The position numbers and the translations under genes are program-made. Below the pieces are notes generated by a model that was given only the letters and a program-made list of their open reading frames with translations, searched no databases and was not told the DNA's origin. Shown here piece after piece: positions 24,730 to 35,571 of a stretch of DNA of 38,311 nucleotides (positions are counted from its first letter, which is position 1; each line of letters opens with the position of its first letter). The stretch is from positions 1 through 38,311 of the forward strand of contig NZ_SKOG01000160.1 in NCBI RefSeq assembly GCF_007120195.1, given 5' to 3'. Source of the DNA: Aquisalimonas sp. GTDB lineage: Bacteria > Pseudomonadota > Gammaproteobacteria > Nitrococcales > Aquisalimonadaceae.

Positions 24730-26658
24730 ATGGGTAAGATTATCGGTATTGACCTGGGCACCACGAACTCTTGTGTGGCCGTCATGGATGGCGGGAAGTC
24801 CCGTGTCATTGAAAACAGTGAAGGGGATCGCACCACGCCGTCCGTGGTGGCATTCGGCGAAGACGGGGAAATCATGGTGGGTGCGCCGGCCAAGCGCCAG
24901 GCGATCACCAACCCGGAAAACACCTTGCACGCGGTCAAGCGGCTCATGGGGCGGCAGTTCAAGGAAGATGTCGTGCAGCGGGACGTCCGGGAGATGCCGT
25001 ACCACATCGTCCAGGCAGACAACGGTGATGCGTGGCTGAAGGTGCGTGACAAGAAGATGGCGCCGCCGGAAATCTCTGCCCGCGTGCTGCAGAAAATGAA
25101 GCAGACCGCGGAGGATTATCTGGGCGAGGAGGTCACAGAGGCGGTGATCACCGTGCCCGCCTACTTCAACGACAACCAGCGCCAGGCCACCAAGGACGCC
25201 GGCAAGATTGCCGGTCTTGAGGTCAAGCGCATCATCAACGAACCCACGGCGGCGGCGCTGGCCTACGGCCTGGACAAGAAGAGCGGTGACCGTAAGGTGG
25301 CCGTGTACGACCTGGGCGGTGGCACGTTTGATATCTCGATTATCGAGATCGCAGAAGTGGACAAGGAGCACCAGTTTGAAGTGCTGGCCACGAACGGCGA
25401 CACATTCCTCGGTGGCGAGGATTTCGACCGCGCGATCATCGAATACCTGATCGCCGAGTTCAAGAAGGATCAGGGCATCGACCTCGGCGGTGACCGGCTG
25501 GCGATGCAGCGCCTCCGGGAAGCCGCCGAGAAGGCCAAGATCGAGCTCTCCTCCAGCCAGCAAACCGAGGTCAACCTGCCCTACATTACGGCCGATCAGA
25601 ACGGGCCGAAGCACTTGGCCGTGAAGGTAACCCGGGCCAAGTTCGAGTCCATGGTCGAGGACCTGGTCAAGCGCACCATCGAGCCGTGCAAGATCGCGCT
25701 GAAGGACGCCGGCCTCAGTGCCTCGGAAGTCGACGAGGTGATCCTGGTGGGTGGGCAGACCCGCATGCCCAAGGTGCAGGAAGCGGTGAAGAACTTCTTC
25801 GGCAAGGAGCCGCGCAAGGACGTCAACCCGGACGAGGCCGTGGCCATCGGTGCGGCGATTCAGGCCGGCGTGCTCGGCGGTGACGTCAAGGACGTGCTGC
25901 TGCTCGATGTCACCCCGCTGTCTCTCGGCATTGAGACCATGGGCGGCGTGATGACCAAGCTCATCGAGAAGAACACCACCATCCCAACCAAGGCGAGCCA
26001 GGTGTTCTCCACTGCCGAGGACAACCAGACCGCGGTGACGGTCCACGTCCTCCAGGGTGAGCGTGAGATGGCGAGCGGCAACAAGTCGCTCGGCCGGTTC
26101 GATCTCTCGGACATTCCGCCGGCGCCGCGCGGCGTGCCGCAGATCGAGGTCAACTTCGATATCGATGCCAATGGCATTCTCCATGTCTCGGCGAAGGACA
26201 AGGCGACTGGCAAAGAGCAGTCCATCGTCATCAAGGCCTCCAGCGGACTCAGCGACGACGAGATCGAGCGTATGGTCAAGGATGCCGAGGCGCATGCGGA
26301 GGAAGACCGCAAGATGCGCGAACTCGTCGATGCCCGGAACCAGGCCGAGAACCTGATTCACGCCACGCGCAAGTCGCTTGGCGAATTGGGCGACAAGATT
26401 TCGGCGGACGAGAAGCGCGAGATCGAGAAGGCCATCAGCGAGCTCGAGGAAGCCAACAAGGGTGACAGCAAGGCCGATATCGAGGCCAAGACCCAGAAGC
26501 TTGGTGAAGCCTCGGGTAAGCTGGCCGAGAAGATGTACGGCCAGCAGTCGCAGACCGGGGGTGCAGAAGGCGGTGCCGAGACCCATGGCGAAGCTAAATC
26601 GGACGACGTGGTCGATGCCGAGTTCGAGGAAGTCAAGGAGGACGACGACAAGAAGTAA
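24730..26658 (+). CDS. dnaK: Chaperone Hsp70, DnaK
   Basis: 642 residues. Nucleotide-binding domain with [13 protein letters not shown] near the start, [15 protein letters not shown] and [10 protein letters not shown]; linker [16 protein letters not shown]; substrate-binding beta domain and helical lid; acidic C-terminal tail [14 protein letters not shown] typical of proteobacterial DnaK. GGGGAG lies about nine bases before the ATG at 24730. Works with GrpE and DnaJ encoded on both sides. Long open frames on the opposite strand are GC-driven shadows. Confidence 0.98.
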   Translation: MGKIIGIDLGTTNSCVAVMDGGKSRVIENSEGDRTTPSVVAFGEDGEIMVGAPAKRQAITNPENTLHAVKRLMGRQFKEDVVQRDVREMPYHIVQADNGDAWLKVRDKKMAPPEISARVLQKMKQTAEDYLGEEVTEAVITVPAYFNDNQRQATKDAGKIAGLEVKRIINEPTAAALAYGLDKKSGDRKVAVYDLGGGTFDISIIEIAEVDKEHQFEVLATNGDTFLGGEDFDRAIIEYLIAEFKKDQGIDLGGDRLAMQRLREAAEKAKIELSSSQQTEVNLPYITADQNGPKHLAVKVTRAKFESMVEDLVKRTIEPCKIALKDAGLSASEVDEVILVGGQTRMPKVQEAVKNFFGKEPRKDVNPDEAVAIGAAIQAGVLGGDVKDVLLLDVTPLSLGIETMGGVMTKLIEKNTTIPTKASQVFSTAEDNQTAVTVHVLQGEREMASGNKSLGRFDLSDIPPAPRGVPQIEVNFDIDANGILHVSAKDKATGKEQSIVIKASSGLSDDEIERMVKDAEAHAEEDRKMRELVDARNQAENLIHATRKSLGELGDKISADEKREIEKAISELEEANKGDSKADIEAKTQKLGEASGKLAEKMYGQQSQTGGAEGGAETHGEAKSDDVVDAEFEEVKEDDDKK

Positions 26659-26682
26659 CCGGGCCGCCTATCTGGACCACGG

Positions 26683-26711
26683 ACGGGCGCAGGGGTAGAC
26701 CCTGCGCCCGT
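26683..26711 (+). terminator. Hairpin between dnaK and dnaJ (terminator or attenuator)
   Basis: Perfect 12-bp stem ACGGGCGCAGGG/CCCTGCGCCCGT with a five-base loop, 25 bases after dnaK, followed by TCTGCGTG. Probably lowers dnaJ expression relative to dnaK. Confidence 0.6.
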
Positions 26712-26739
26712 TCTGCGTGACGAACGGGGGTTTAATGGC

Positions 26740-26759
26740 ATTCGCCGGCGCCGGCGAAT
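26740..26759. repeat. 20-bp perfect palindrome before dnaJ
   Basis: ATTCGCCGGC joined directly to its reverse complement, no spacer, ending 21 bases before the dnaJ ATG. It could be a protein-binding dyad or fold in mRNA next to the ribosome site. Confidence 0.6.
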
Positions 26760-26780
26760 CTAGCAGGGGACGAGTCGATC

Positions 26781-27914
26781 ATGGCGCAGCGTGATTACTA
26801 CGAGATTCTGGGGCTGCAGAAAAACGCCTCCGATGACGAGATCAAGAAGGCGTACCGGAAACTCGCCATGAAGTACCACCCGGACCGGAACCCCGGGGAT
26901 AAGGACGCGGAAGTCCATTTCAAGGAAGCCAAGAACGCCTACGAAGTGCTCGCCGATCCGCAGAAGCGCGCGGCCTACGACCAGTTTGGCCATGCCGGAG
27001 TCGAAGGTGGCTTTGGCGGCGCCGGCGGGCGCAGTGCGGGCGGAGCCAACTTTTCGGATATCTTCTCCGACGTGTTCGGCGACATCTTCGGCGCTGGCGG
27101 GCGTGCGGGCAGTCGCGTGTTCCGCGGGGCTGACCTGCGCTACAACCTGGAACTCACGCTCGAAGAGGCGGTGTTCGGCAAGGAGGCCGTGCTCAATATC
27201 CCGACCTGGCGCAAGTGTGATGCATGCGACGGGCAGGGCCAGGCGAGTGGTAAAGAACCGGATACCTGTCCCACATGCCACGGCCATGGCGATGTGCGTG
27301 TGCAGCAGGGCTTTTTCTCCATTCAGCAGACCTGCCCCAGCTGCGGCGGCATGGGGGTCGTGATCACTGACCCCTGCGGCACCTGTGGCGGTGACGGACG
27401 CGTCCAGGAGGCCAAGGAACTCAACGTCAAGATCCCTCCCGGGGTGGATACGGGGGACCGGATTCGCCTCTCCGGTGAGGGTGAGCCGGGCGAGCGCGGG
27501 GGGCCGCCGGGGGATCTCTACGTGGAGGTGCTGGTCAAGGAGCACCCCATCTTCACCCGCGACGGCGCGAATCTCCATTGCAATGTCCCCATCAATGTTG
27601 TGACAGCGGCGCTCGGCGGCGAGCTGGAAGTCCCAACACTGGAAGGGCGCGTCAATCTGCGCGTTCCCCCCGGCACACAGACCGGCAAGACGTTCCGCAT
27701 TCGCGGCAAGGGCGTCAAACCCGTACGCGGCGGGTCTCAGGGGGATCTATTCTGCCGCGTCACCGTTGAGACGCCCATCAACCTCACGCGGGAGCAAAAG
27801 GAGCTGCTGCAGCGCTTCGGGGAAACCTTGGACGAAGGTGGTCGCAGGCATAATCCGGAGGGCAGTTCCTGGCTTGATAAGGCGAAGCGATTCTTTGAAG
27901 AGCTGAAATTCTGA
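26781..27914 (+). CDS. dnaJ: Chaperone Hsp40, DnaJ
   Basis: 377 residues. J domain at 1-70 with the HPD motif in [12 protein letters not shown]; Gly/Phe-rich linker with [13 protein letters not shown]; four zinc-binding CxxCxGxG repeats [24 protein letters not shown] and CGTCGGDG around 145-210; then the two C-terminal substrate domains. Stimulates the ATPase of DnaK. The gene is 122 bases after dnaK, beyond a hairpin and a palindrome, so its expression is partly separated from dnaK. Confidence 0.97.
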   Translation: MAQRDYYEILGLQKNASDDEIKKAYRKLAMKYHPDRNPGDKDAEVHFKEAKNAYEVLADPQKRAAYDQFGHAGVEGGFGGAGGRSAGGANFSDIFSDVFGDIFGAGGRAGSRVFRGADLRYNLELTLEEAVFGKEAVLNIPTWRKCDACDGQGQASGKEPDTCPTCHGHGDVRVQQGFFSIQQTCPSCGGMGVVITDPCGTCGGDGRVQEAKELNVKIPPGVDTGDRIRLSGEGEPGERGGPPGDLYVEVLVKEHPIFTRDGANLHCNVPINVVTAALGGELEVPTLEGRVNLRVPPGTQTGKTFRIRGKGVKPVRGGSQGDLFCRVTVETPINLTREQKELLQRFGETLDEGGRRHNPEGSSWLDKAKRFFEELKF

Positions 27915-27951
27915 GACCGTGGGGCCCAATTCTGAATCAGGTGGAGCGTGA

Positions 27952-28776
<825 letters not shown>

Positions 28777-28822
28777 GGCATCAGCGCGCCCTCCGATTCG
28801 CCGCGGCGGCAGACGAAGAATG

Positions 28823-28847
28823 GGTGGATAAGCGAAGCGTATCCACC
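28823..28847. repeat. REP-like hairpin GGTGGATA-N9-TATCCACC
   Basis: Perfect 8-bp dyad with the central AGCGAAGCG, in the gap between the convergent dapB and glcB. The form resembles dispersed short hairpin repeats of proteobacterial genomes. It may act as a bidirectional 3' barrier. Confidence 0.5.
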
Positions 28848-28910
28848 GTCAAACCACCCGCGCCGCAGGCGCACCACCTGAAAGCCACCGCCCCACGCGC
28901 AGCCCGTGGA

Positions 28911-31085
28911 TTACCGGCCGTACTTGGCCTTCGCCTCCTGACGCCGCCGGTGCAGGACCGGCTCGGTGTAGCCGCTGGGCTGCTCGCGGCCCTTGAAGAC
29001 CAGATCGCAAGCAGCATGAAACGCCACGCTGTCCTCGAAGTTCGGCGCCATGTTGCGGTACGTGGGGTCACCGGCGTTCTGGCGGTCCACCACCTCGGCC
29101 ATGCGCTTCATGGTGTCCATGACCTGGGCCTCCGAGGCGATGCCGTGATAGAGCCAGTTGGCAATATGCTGGCTGGAGATCCGCAACGTGGCGCGGTCTT
29201 CCATGAGGCCCACATCGTTGATGTCCGGCACCTTCGAGCAGCCGACGCCATGTTCGACCCAGCGCACCACGTAACCGAGGATGCCCTGGGAGTTGTTGTC
29301 CAGTTCCTGCTGGATTTCCTCGGCGGACCAGGACGGGTTGGTCTCCACGGGCACGGTGAGCAGATCGTCCAGGCTCGCGCGCGGCCGGTTCTTGATCTCG
29401 GCCTGCACGGCGTGGACGTCGACCTGATGGTAGTGAATGGCGTGCAGCGTGGCCGCCGTGGGCGAGGGCACCCACGCCGTGTTGGCACCCGCCTTGGGAT
29501 GGCCGATCTTGGTCTCAATCATTTCCTTCATGCGGTCTGGCTTCGGCCACATGCCTTTGCCGATCTGCGCATGGCCTTTGAGGCCGCATTCCAGGCCGAT
29601 ATCGACGTTCCAGTCCTCGTAGGCCTTGATCCAGGGCTCGCCCTTGATGTCATCCTTGCGCTTGAAGGGGCCCATCTCCATGGAGGTATGGATCTCGTCG
29701 CCGGTGCGGTCCAGGAACCCGGTGTTGATGAAGATCACCCGGTCCTTGGCCTGGCGCAGACACTCCTTGAGATTGACTGTGGTCCGCCGCTCCTCGTCCA
29801 TGACGCCGATCTTGAGGGTGTTGCGCGCCAACCCCAGGGCGTCCTCCACGCGGTTGAGGATCTCGCAGCCGAAGGCAACCTCGTCGGGGCCGTGCATCTT
29901 CGGCTTGACGATGTACATGCTGCCGGCGCGTGAATTGCTCAGCGTGCCGAGCCCCTTGAGGTCATGCACAGCGCCCAGGGCCGTCATCATCGCGTCGAGC
30001 ATGCCCTCGGGGATCTCGTTGCCGTCCTTGTCGAGCACCGCCGGGTTGGTCATCAGATGGCCGACGTTGCGTACCAGCATGAGCGCGCGCCCGTGCAGCG
30101 TCAGGGAACCACCGTTGGGCGTGGTGTACTGGCGGTCGGGGTTGAGCTCGCGGGTGAATGTCTTGCCGCCTTTTTCCATTTTTTCCTGCAGCTCGCCCCG
30201 CATCAGTCCCAGCCAGTTGCGGTAGACGAGCGTCTTGTCCTCGGCGTCCACTGCGGCCACGGAGTCCTCGCAGTCCATTATTGCTGTCATCGCGGATTCA
30301 ATCACCACGTCCTTGACGCCGGCGGCGTGATCCTTGCCGACGGGGTCGCTGCCGTCGATCTGGATTTCCAGATGCAGACCGTGACGGTTGAGGAGTACGG
30401 CGCTGGGAGCGTTGGCGTCGCTCCGATAGCCGACCAGCTGCGCCGGATCTTTCAGGCCGGTCTCCCCGCTGGACGTGCGCACCGCAAGCTTGCCGTCCTT
30501 GATTGCGTAGGCGGTGGCATCGGCATGGCTGCCTTGTGCCAGCGGCGCGGCATCGTCGAGCACACGGGCGGCGTGCTTGACCACTTCGGCGCCGCGCTTG
30601 GGGTTGTAACTTGTGCCTTTTTCCAGACCGCCGTCCTCGGGAATGATGTCGGTGCCGTAAAAGGCGTCGTACAGGCTGCCCCAGCGGGCATTGCCGGCGT
30701 TGAGCGCGAAGCGTGCATTGCTGATGGGCACGACCAGCTGCGGCCCCGCTACTTGGGCAATCTCCGGGTCCACATTCTTGGTGGTCACCTGGAAGGTGTC
30801 GCCCTCCGGCAGGAGGTAGCCGATGTCTTGGAGAAACTGCTTGTAGGCGGAGTGGTCGTGCGGCTGGCCCTTGTGTTCCCGGTACCAGTTGTCCATCTGC
30901 TCCTGGATGCGGTCGCGCTTGTCGAGAAGCTCGCGATTGCGCGGACCGAGCTCATTGACCATGGATTCCAGGGCACTCCATACGGCGGACGCTTCCACGC
31001 CGGTCCCCCGGGTTAACTCGTTGGCGACCAGATCGTGCAGTTCCTTTGCAACCTGAAGCCCCCCCTCCTGCACTCGTTTGGTCAT
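28911..31085 (-). CDS. glcB: Malate synthase G
   Basis: 724 residues, the length of the G isoform. Conserved regions include [60 protein letters not shown] and [20 protein letters not shown]. Condenses glyoxylate with acetyl-CoA to malate, completing the glyoxylate shunt or glycolate use. GAGGAG seven bases before the ATG. It lies 157 bases after lexA on the same strand and has no glc or aceA neighbours in the window. Confidence 0.97.
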   Translation of the reverse strand: MTKRVQEGGLQVAKELHDLVANELTRGTGVEASAVWSALESMVNELGPRNRELLDKRDRIQEQMDNWYREHKGQPHDHSAYKQFLQDIGYLLPEGDTFQVTTKNVDPEIAQVAGPQLVVPISNARFALNAGNARWGSLYDAFYGTDIIPEDGGLEKGTSYNPKRGAEVVKHAARVLDDAAPLAQGSHADATAYAIKDGKLAVRTSSGETGLKDPAQLVGYRSDANAPSAVLLNRHGLHLEIQIDGSDPVGKDHAAGVKDVVIESAMTAIMDCEDSVAAVDAEDKTLVYRNWLGLMRGELQEKMEKGGKTFTRELNPDRQYTTPNGGSLTLHGRALMLVRNVGHLMTNPAVLDKDGNEIPEGMLDAMMTALGAVHDLKGLGTLSNSRAGSMYIVKPKMHGPDEVAFGCEILNRVEDALGLARNTLKIGVMDEERRTTVNLKECLRQAKDRVIFINTGFLDRTGDEIHTSMEMGPFKRKDDIKGEPWIKAYEDWNVDIGLECGLKGHAQIGKGMWPKPDRMKEMIETKIGHPKAGANTAWVPSPTAATLHAIHYHQVDVHAVQAEIKNRPRASLDDLLTVPVETNPSWSAEEIQQELDNNSQGILGYVVRWVEHGVGCSKVPDINDVGLMEDRATLRISSQHIANWLYHGIASEAQVMDTMKRMAEVVDRQNAGDPTYRNMAPNFEDSVAFHAACDLVFKGREQPSGYTEPVLHRRRQEAKAKYGR

Positions 31086-31242
31086 GTTACGACTCCTCGC
31101 CTTGGTCTTGATCCGGGCTGCAATTGGGAGACGGTGGTCACCGGCGCGGCCCGGAATGTTAGGTTTCGCGCGACATCACGGTGCGTATGTTACCCGATCG
31201 TGCGCATCGATTCATGCCTCGCCGGTGACCGTTGCCGAGGGC

Positions 31243-31842
31243 TCAATAACGCCGCATCTGTCCCACCACCACGCCCTGGATGCGTACGCGCCCTGGGTGG
31301 TAGTCCAGCGGGGCGTACGCGGCGTTGGCCGGATGCAGCCGGACGACGCCCGGGCGTTGCTCAATGCGTTTCAGGGTCGCCTCCTCGTCGTCCACCAGGG
31401 CAACGACGACTTCACCGTTGCGGGCGTGGTCGCGTTGCTCCACGACCACCCAGTCGCCGTCTAGGATGCCGTCGTCGCTCATGGAATCGCCTCGCACCTC
31501 GAGGACATAGCACGGCCCCTGCGTGCGCAGGGCGGCGGGAACCTGTATGCGGCTGTCGTGTGTGACGGCCTCGATCGGGCGTCCGGCTGCAATGCGGCCG
31601 AGCAAAGGCAGGCCATCCTCGTCGGGTATTGCCGCCTGTGTGAGTCGCACGCCCCGGTGCTGGCCGCCCATGGGTTCCACCAGCCCGGCGGCCACCAGCG
31701 CCCGAATGTGCTTGTGCAGTGAGCCACGCGAGCGCAGCCCCATGTCCCGGCAGATGGTATCGAGCGTTGGGGCGTGCTCCTCGGCCGCGCAGCCGCGGAG
31801 GTAGTCGAGGAGGTCTTGTTGGCGCGGGGTCAGGGATCGCAT
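31243..31842 (-). CDS. lexA: LexA-family SOS repressor
   Basis: 199 residues from ATG 31842. N-terminal winged helix at 1-67; the recognition helix region (MGLRSRGSLHKHIRALVAAG) departs from E. coli LexA. C-terminal S24 peptidase domain complete: cleavage pair Ala86-Gly87 in GRIAAGRPI, nucleophile Ser120 in RGDSMSDDG and Lys158 in EATLKRIE. When RecA filaments form, it cuts itself and frees SOS genes. It diverges from mrfA across 73 bases holding two GTTC-N7-GTTC repeats, which I take as its operators. Start lacks a clear ribosome site. A second LexA may exist elsewhere in the genome. Confidence 0.93.
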   Translation of the reverse strand: MRSLTPRQQDLLDYLRGCAAEEHAPTLDTICRDMGLRSRGSLHKHIRALVAAGLVEPMGGQHRGVRLTQAAIPDEDGLPLLGRIAAGRPIEAVTHDSRIQVPAALRTQGPCYVLEVRGDSMSDDGILDGDWVVVEQRDHARNGEVVVALVDDEEATLKRIEQRPGVVRLHPANAAYAPLDYHPGRVRIQGVVVGQMRRY

Positions 31843-31860
31843 GCACTGGAGCGTTTCATC

Positions 31861-31889
31861 TTGTCGGTTCTCTCTTTGTTCTCTACAGT
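31861..31889 (+). promoter_or_regulatory. Promoter of mrfAB
   Basis: -35 TTGTCG (31861-31866), 17-base spacer, -10 TACAGT (31884-31889). The spacer is filled almost exactly by the left LexA box. Confidence 0.55.
31867..31881 (+). promoter_or_regulatory. LexA operator, left box (GTTC-N7-GTTC)
   Basis: GTTCTCTCTTTGTTC: direct repeat of GTTC with seven bases between, the alphaproteobacterial LexA box. It lies between the -35 and -10 of the mrfA promoter and 25 bases before lexA. Confidence 0.75.
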
Positions 31890-31897
31890 ACCAGGGA

Positions 31898-31912
31898 GAA
31901 CAAAAGGAGAAC
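31898..31912 (-). promoter_or_regulatory. LexA operator, right box (GTTC-N7-GTTC, opposite strand)
   Basis: GAACAAAAGGAGAAC, which is GTTCTCCTTTTGTTC on the minus strand, almost the same word as the left box and in mirror orientation. It overlaps the mrfA ribosome site AAGGAG. Confidence 0.75.
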
Positions 31913-31915
31913 AGG

Positions 31916-34312
31916 ATGGCCGCCTCCCACGCCGTAGCGGAACCCGCACTGGAACCGGTTCGCCTACTGGTGAGCCGCCTGCAACGGAAATACGCAGGCC
32001 GAATCACCGGGCAGCTGGTGATACCGGCTCGGGAGGCACGCTACGCCGACATGCCCGATGGCCTGGACGCGGCGTTGCGCGGCGCGCTCAAAGCCCGCGG
32101 TATCAGCCGATTATACAGCCACCAGCGGCAAGCCTGGGAGGCCATCCGCGCCCGGCAGCACACGGTGGTGGTCACGCCAACGGCCTCGGGCAAATCCCTG
32201 TGCTACAACCTGCCCGTGCTTCAGAGCGCGATGGCCGAGGGCGGCAAGGCGTTGTATCTCTTCCCCACCAAAGCCCTGTCGCAGGATCAGGTGGCCGAGC
32301 TCACGGAGCTCAACCAGGCCGGTGGGCTAGGCGTGCGGGCGTATACCTTCGACGGCGACACACCCGGGGATGCCCGCAAGGCCGTGCGCACCCGGGGCGA
32401 TATCGTCGTTACCAATCCGGACATGCTGCACAAGGGCGTCTTGCCCCATCACACCAAGTGGGCACAGTTTTTTGAGAGCCTCCGGTACGTGGTCATCGAC
32501 GAGACGCATACCTACCGTGGCGTGTTTGGCTCCCACGTGGCCAACGTCATGCGGCGGCTGCGCCGGGTCTGTCGTTTCTATGGCGCTGATCCGGTGTTCA
32601 TTCTGTCGTCGGCCACGATCGCCAATCCCGGGGAGCTGGCGGCGGAGCTGGTGGGCGAGCGCGTGACTGCCATTACCGACAGTGGAGCACCGGCAGGGGA
32701 GAGGCAGCTGCTGTTGTGGAATCCACCGGTGATCAACCCTGAGCTCGGGATTCGCGCCTCCTCCCGTTCCCAGAGCACGCGCATTGCACGCATGGCTGTG
32801 CGCGCGGGGCTCAAGTCTATCGTCTTCGCCCGCAGCCGGCTCATGGTCGAGGTGATCACCAAGTACCTGAAGGATGTCTTCGACAGCGATCCACGCAAGC
32901 CCACGCGGGTGGCGGCGTATCGCGGCGGCTACTTGCCCGGCGAACGGCGGGAGACGGAGCGAGCGTTGCGGGCCGGGAAGGTCGACTGTGTTGTCGCCAC
33001 CTCCGCGCTGGAGCTCGGCGTTGATATCGGTGCCCTGGATGTGTGTGTGCTCGACGGCTATCCGGGTACCATCGCGGCCACCTGGCAGCGCCTGGGGCGT
33101 GCCGGTCGTCGCAATCGCACGGCGCTGGGCGTGCTGGTGGCCTCCAGCCAGCCGTTGGATCAATACATTGTGCGCAATCCCGATTTCTTCCTCGGCGCCT
33201 CGCCGGAACACGCCCGGATCGATCCGGATCAGCTGCTGATTCTGCTGGATCACGTTCGCTGCGCAGCCTTCGAGCTGCCGTTTCGCCAGGGCGAGTGCTT
33301 TGGAGGCGCGAACGTGGAAGCGCTGCTCGCTTATCTGGAAGAGCAGGGCGTGCTCCATCGTGAGGGCGATCGCTGGCACTGGACGGAGGACAGCTACCCC
33401 GCTAACAGCGTCAGTCTGCGCTCCGTGGCGGAGGGGAATTTCGTGGTCGTCGATGTCACGCACGGCGGGCAGCGGATCGTCGCCGAGGTGGACTACTCGA
33501 GCGCGGCAGAAACGCTCTACGAGGGGGCCATTTACCTGATCCAGGCGAGCCCGTACCAAGTCGAGACCCTGGACTGGGAGGGTCGCAAGGCCTGGGTGCG
33601 CCAGACCCGCGCGGACTATTACACCGACGCCATCGAGTACACACGGCTCAAGGTGCTGGAGAGCTTCGAGAGTGCGCAGGGGGAACGCTCCCAGGCCGCC
33701 AACGGCGAAGTGCACCTGGTGCGCCGCATCCCCGGGTTCAAGAAAATCCGCTACTACACCCACGAGAATATCGGCTACGGCAACATCAACCTGCCGGACC
33801 AGGAGATGCACACCACCGCCGTCTGGTGGGAGGTGCGGCCAGACGCACTGGCTTGGGCCTTCCCGAGCCGCCAGGAAGCGCTGGACGGCTTTCTGGGCGC
33901 CGCCCACGCCATGCATCATGTGGCGGCACTGCGGGTGATGTCTGAGCCCGCCGATCTCGGCCGGGCCGTGGGGGACGGCAATGCCCGCTGGTTTGCGACC
34001 ATCGGCCCCGCCGGACGCGGGCAGATTCGAAGCTTCAACAACGGCGTCATGGATCCGCAGCAGGAGCAGCGTTTCCGCCCGGCTGTATTCCTGTATGACA
34101 ACTACCCGGGCGGTGTGGGCTTGTCGGCGCCCCTCTACGAGCAGCGTCAGACCGTGGTGGATGCCGCCCGGGCACTTGTTGCCGCGTGCGGCTGCCAGTT
34201 CGGCTGTCCCGGTTGTATTGGTCCCATTCTGGCCGCGGACGAGCAGCGGGGCTTCTCGCCGCGGGCAGCGGCTTTGCGGGTGCTGGAGCTGTTGAGCGGT
34301 GATGGACCTTAA
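31916..34312 (+). CDS. mrfA: MrfA/YprA-type DEAD/DEAH helicase
   Basis: 798 residues; AAGGAG six bases before ATG 31916. Superfamily 2 helicase: TPTASGKS at 87-94, DETH at 195-198 followed by TYRGVFGSHVANV, SATIANPGE near 232, and WQRLGRAGRRNR as motif VI. A long C-terminal DUF1998-like domain ends in four Cys (758, 760, 764, 767) in CGCQFGCPGC, the Zn-binding signature of MrfA. In Bacillus subtilis MrfA works with the nuclease MrfB to remove mitomycin C damage independently of UvrABC. The next gene here is the MrfB homologue, overlapping by 11 bases, which makes the assignment strong. Divergent from lexA with shared operators. Confidence 0.92.
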   Translation: MAASHAVAEPALEPVRLLVSRLQRKYAGRITGQLVIPAREARYADMPDGLDAALRGALKARGISRLYSHQRQAWEAIRARQHTVVVTPTASGKSLCYNLPVLQSAMAEGGKALYLFPTKALSQDQVAELTELNQAGGLGVRAYTFDGDTPGDARKAVRTRGDIVVTNPDMLHKGVLPHHTKWAQFFESLRYVVIDETHTYRGVFGSHVANVMRRLRRVCRFYGADPVFILSSATIANPGELAAELVGERVTAITDSGAPAGERQLLLWNPPVINPELGIRASSRSQSTRIARMAVRAGLKSIVFARSRLMVEVITKYLKDVFDSDPRKPTRVAAYRGGYLPGERRETERALRAGKVDCVVATSALELGVDIGALDVCVLDGYPGTIAATWQRLGRAGRRNRTALGVLVASSQPLDQYIVRNPDFFLGASPEHARIDPDQLLILLDHVRCAAFELPFRQGECFGGANVEALLAYLEEQGVLHREGDRWHWTEDSYPANSVSLRSVAEGNFVVVDVTHGGQRIVAEVDYSSAAETLYEGAIYLIQASPYQVETLDWEGRKAWVRQTRADYYTDAIEYTRLKVLESFESAQGERSQAANGEVHLVRRIPGFKKIRYYTHENIGYGNINLPDQEMHTTAVWWEVRPDALAWAFPSRQEALDGFLGAAHAMHHVAALRVMSEPADLGRAVGDGNARWFATIGPAGRGQIRSFNNGVMDPQQEQRFRPAVFLYDNYPGGVGLSAPLYEQRQTVVDAARALVAACGCQFGCPGCIGPILAADEQRGFSPRAAALRVLELLSGDGP

Positions 34313-35546
34313 GACGCGTTTGCACACCCTGCGTGAGCAGGCTGGCGCCGCAGCGCCGGGTACGCGTGCAGGGAAACCCGACGGGGAGAAAAGCCCCAGC
34401 AGCGCCGGGCTGCAGCAGCGGCTTGCCCGGATGCGGGCTGCTGGAGCGCCTGTTCGCCAGCCGGGTGTGGGTGGCGCTGATCCAGCGGCCCTGGCTGCGG
34501 AGTTGGGTGCCGAGCAGGTGGCGCCAGGGGTTTTGTGCATAGACCAAGACCAGGGTCTGGGTGAGTTCCATGGGGCTGTGGCGTTACCGGACCCTGGGTC
34601 TCGGGTCCGGGTTCCGGGGCTGCCGGATGTGTCCCTGGGTGAGCTGGCTTTTGTCGACACGGAAGCCAGCGGCCTTGCCGGGGGCACGGGGACACTCGCA
34701 TTCAATGTCGGCCTTGTCCGCTGGCACGACGGCCGCTGGTGCACGCGGCAGTATCTGCTCACCGGCTTCGCGGGTGAGGCCGCGATGCTAACCGCGCTGG
34801 CGGATGACCTCCGTGAGCCGGGCGGACTGGTGACCTACAACGGCAGCAGCTTCGATTTGCCCCTGCTGCGCGATCGATACCGCCTGAATGCTTGGCGCGA
34901 AGCACCGCTGCCGGGGCAGCATTTGGATCTGTTGCATCCGCTGCGGCGGTTGTACCGCCGCCAATGGCCCGATTGCCGGCTGGCCACGGCCGAGGCCCGG
35001 TTGCTGGGGCTCAGGCGCACCGACGATTTGCCGGGCAGCCAGGTGCCGACCGTGTGGTTTGACTGGATCCACCGGGGTGAGGGGCGACGCATGGCCGATG
35101 TCCTGCGTCACAACCGGCTGGATGTTCGCTCGTTACTGGCGCTGATTTCCCTGCTCGCAGGCGTTGTGCGCGAGCCGGAATCGCTCGGAGCAGACCCGCT
35201 GGGCGCCGCCAGAATCTGGTGCCGGCACGGGCACGAGGAGCGTGCTCTGCATATTCTTGATGCGGCAAACGAGCTGAGTGGCCCGGGCCTGCTTGAGCTG
35301 GCGCGGCTGTGGCGGCGTGTCGGCCGGATCGACGATGCCGTGGCGATCTGGGAGCGGCTGGCGAGCGAAGGCTGTCCGCATTCCCTCGAGCAGTTGGCGA
35401 AATTTCACGAGCACGTCCGCGGTGATCTGCGAACGGCGCTGGCGCTCACTGAGCGCCTGCCCGCCGGGGATGCCACTGAACGTCGCCGCACCCGGCTGCG
35501 GCGACGCCAAAAGGCAGACCAGGATGGCTGCGGTTCGACCCGGTAG
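34302..35546 (+). CDS. mrfB: MrfB/YprB-type DEDD exonuclease
   Basis: 414 residues. Variable, Arg/Ala-rich first 110 residues; RNase H-like exonuclease core with Asp119 and Glu121 in FVDTEASGL, Asp185 in YNGSSFDLPLL, and His270 with Asp274 in LRHNRLDVRSL, matching a DEDDh nuclease; then a helical, TPR-like C-terminus (LELARLWRRVGRIDDAVAIW). In B. subtilis MrfB is the nuclease partner of the helicase MrfA. The ATG at 34302 (or GTG 34299) lies inside the end of mrfA, so translation is coupled. No further gene belongs to the operon; the next gene is convergent. Confidence 0.9.
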   Translation: MDLKTRLHTLREQAGAAAPGTRAGKPDGEKSPSSAGLQQRLARMRAAGAPVRQPGVGGADPAALAAELGAEQVAPGVLCIDQDQGLGEFHGAVALPDPGSRVRVPGLPDVSLGELAFVDTEASGLAGGTGTLAFNVGLVRWHDGRWCTRQYLLTGFAGEAAMLTALADDLREPGGLVTYNGSSFDLPLLRDRYRLNAWREAPLPGQHLDLLHPLRRLYRRQWPDCRLATAEARLLGLRRTDDLPGSQVPTVWFDWIHRGEGRRMADVLRHNRLDVRSLLALISLLAGVVREPESLGADPLGAARIWCRHGHEERALHILDAANELSGPGLLELARLWRRVGRIDDAVAIWERLASEGCPHSLEQLAKFHEHVRGDLRTALALTERLPAGDATERRRTRLRRRQKADQDGCGSTR

Positions 35547-35571
35547 ACGCCCCACCGCGACCGACCCCTCG

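Noticed and set aside
23764-26586. 940-residue open frame on the minus strand opposite grpE and dnaK
   Set aside because: Mirror of the dnaK codon pattern in GC-rich DNA. The plus strand is unmistakably grpE and dnaK.
28777-28910. Coding sequence between dapB and glcB
   Set aside because: Only short frames; the stretch contains the REP-like hairpin.
32327-34762. 811-residue open frame on the minus strand opposite mrfA
   Set aside because: Antisense shadow; helicase motifs on the plus strand are complete.
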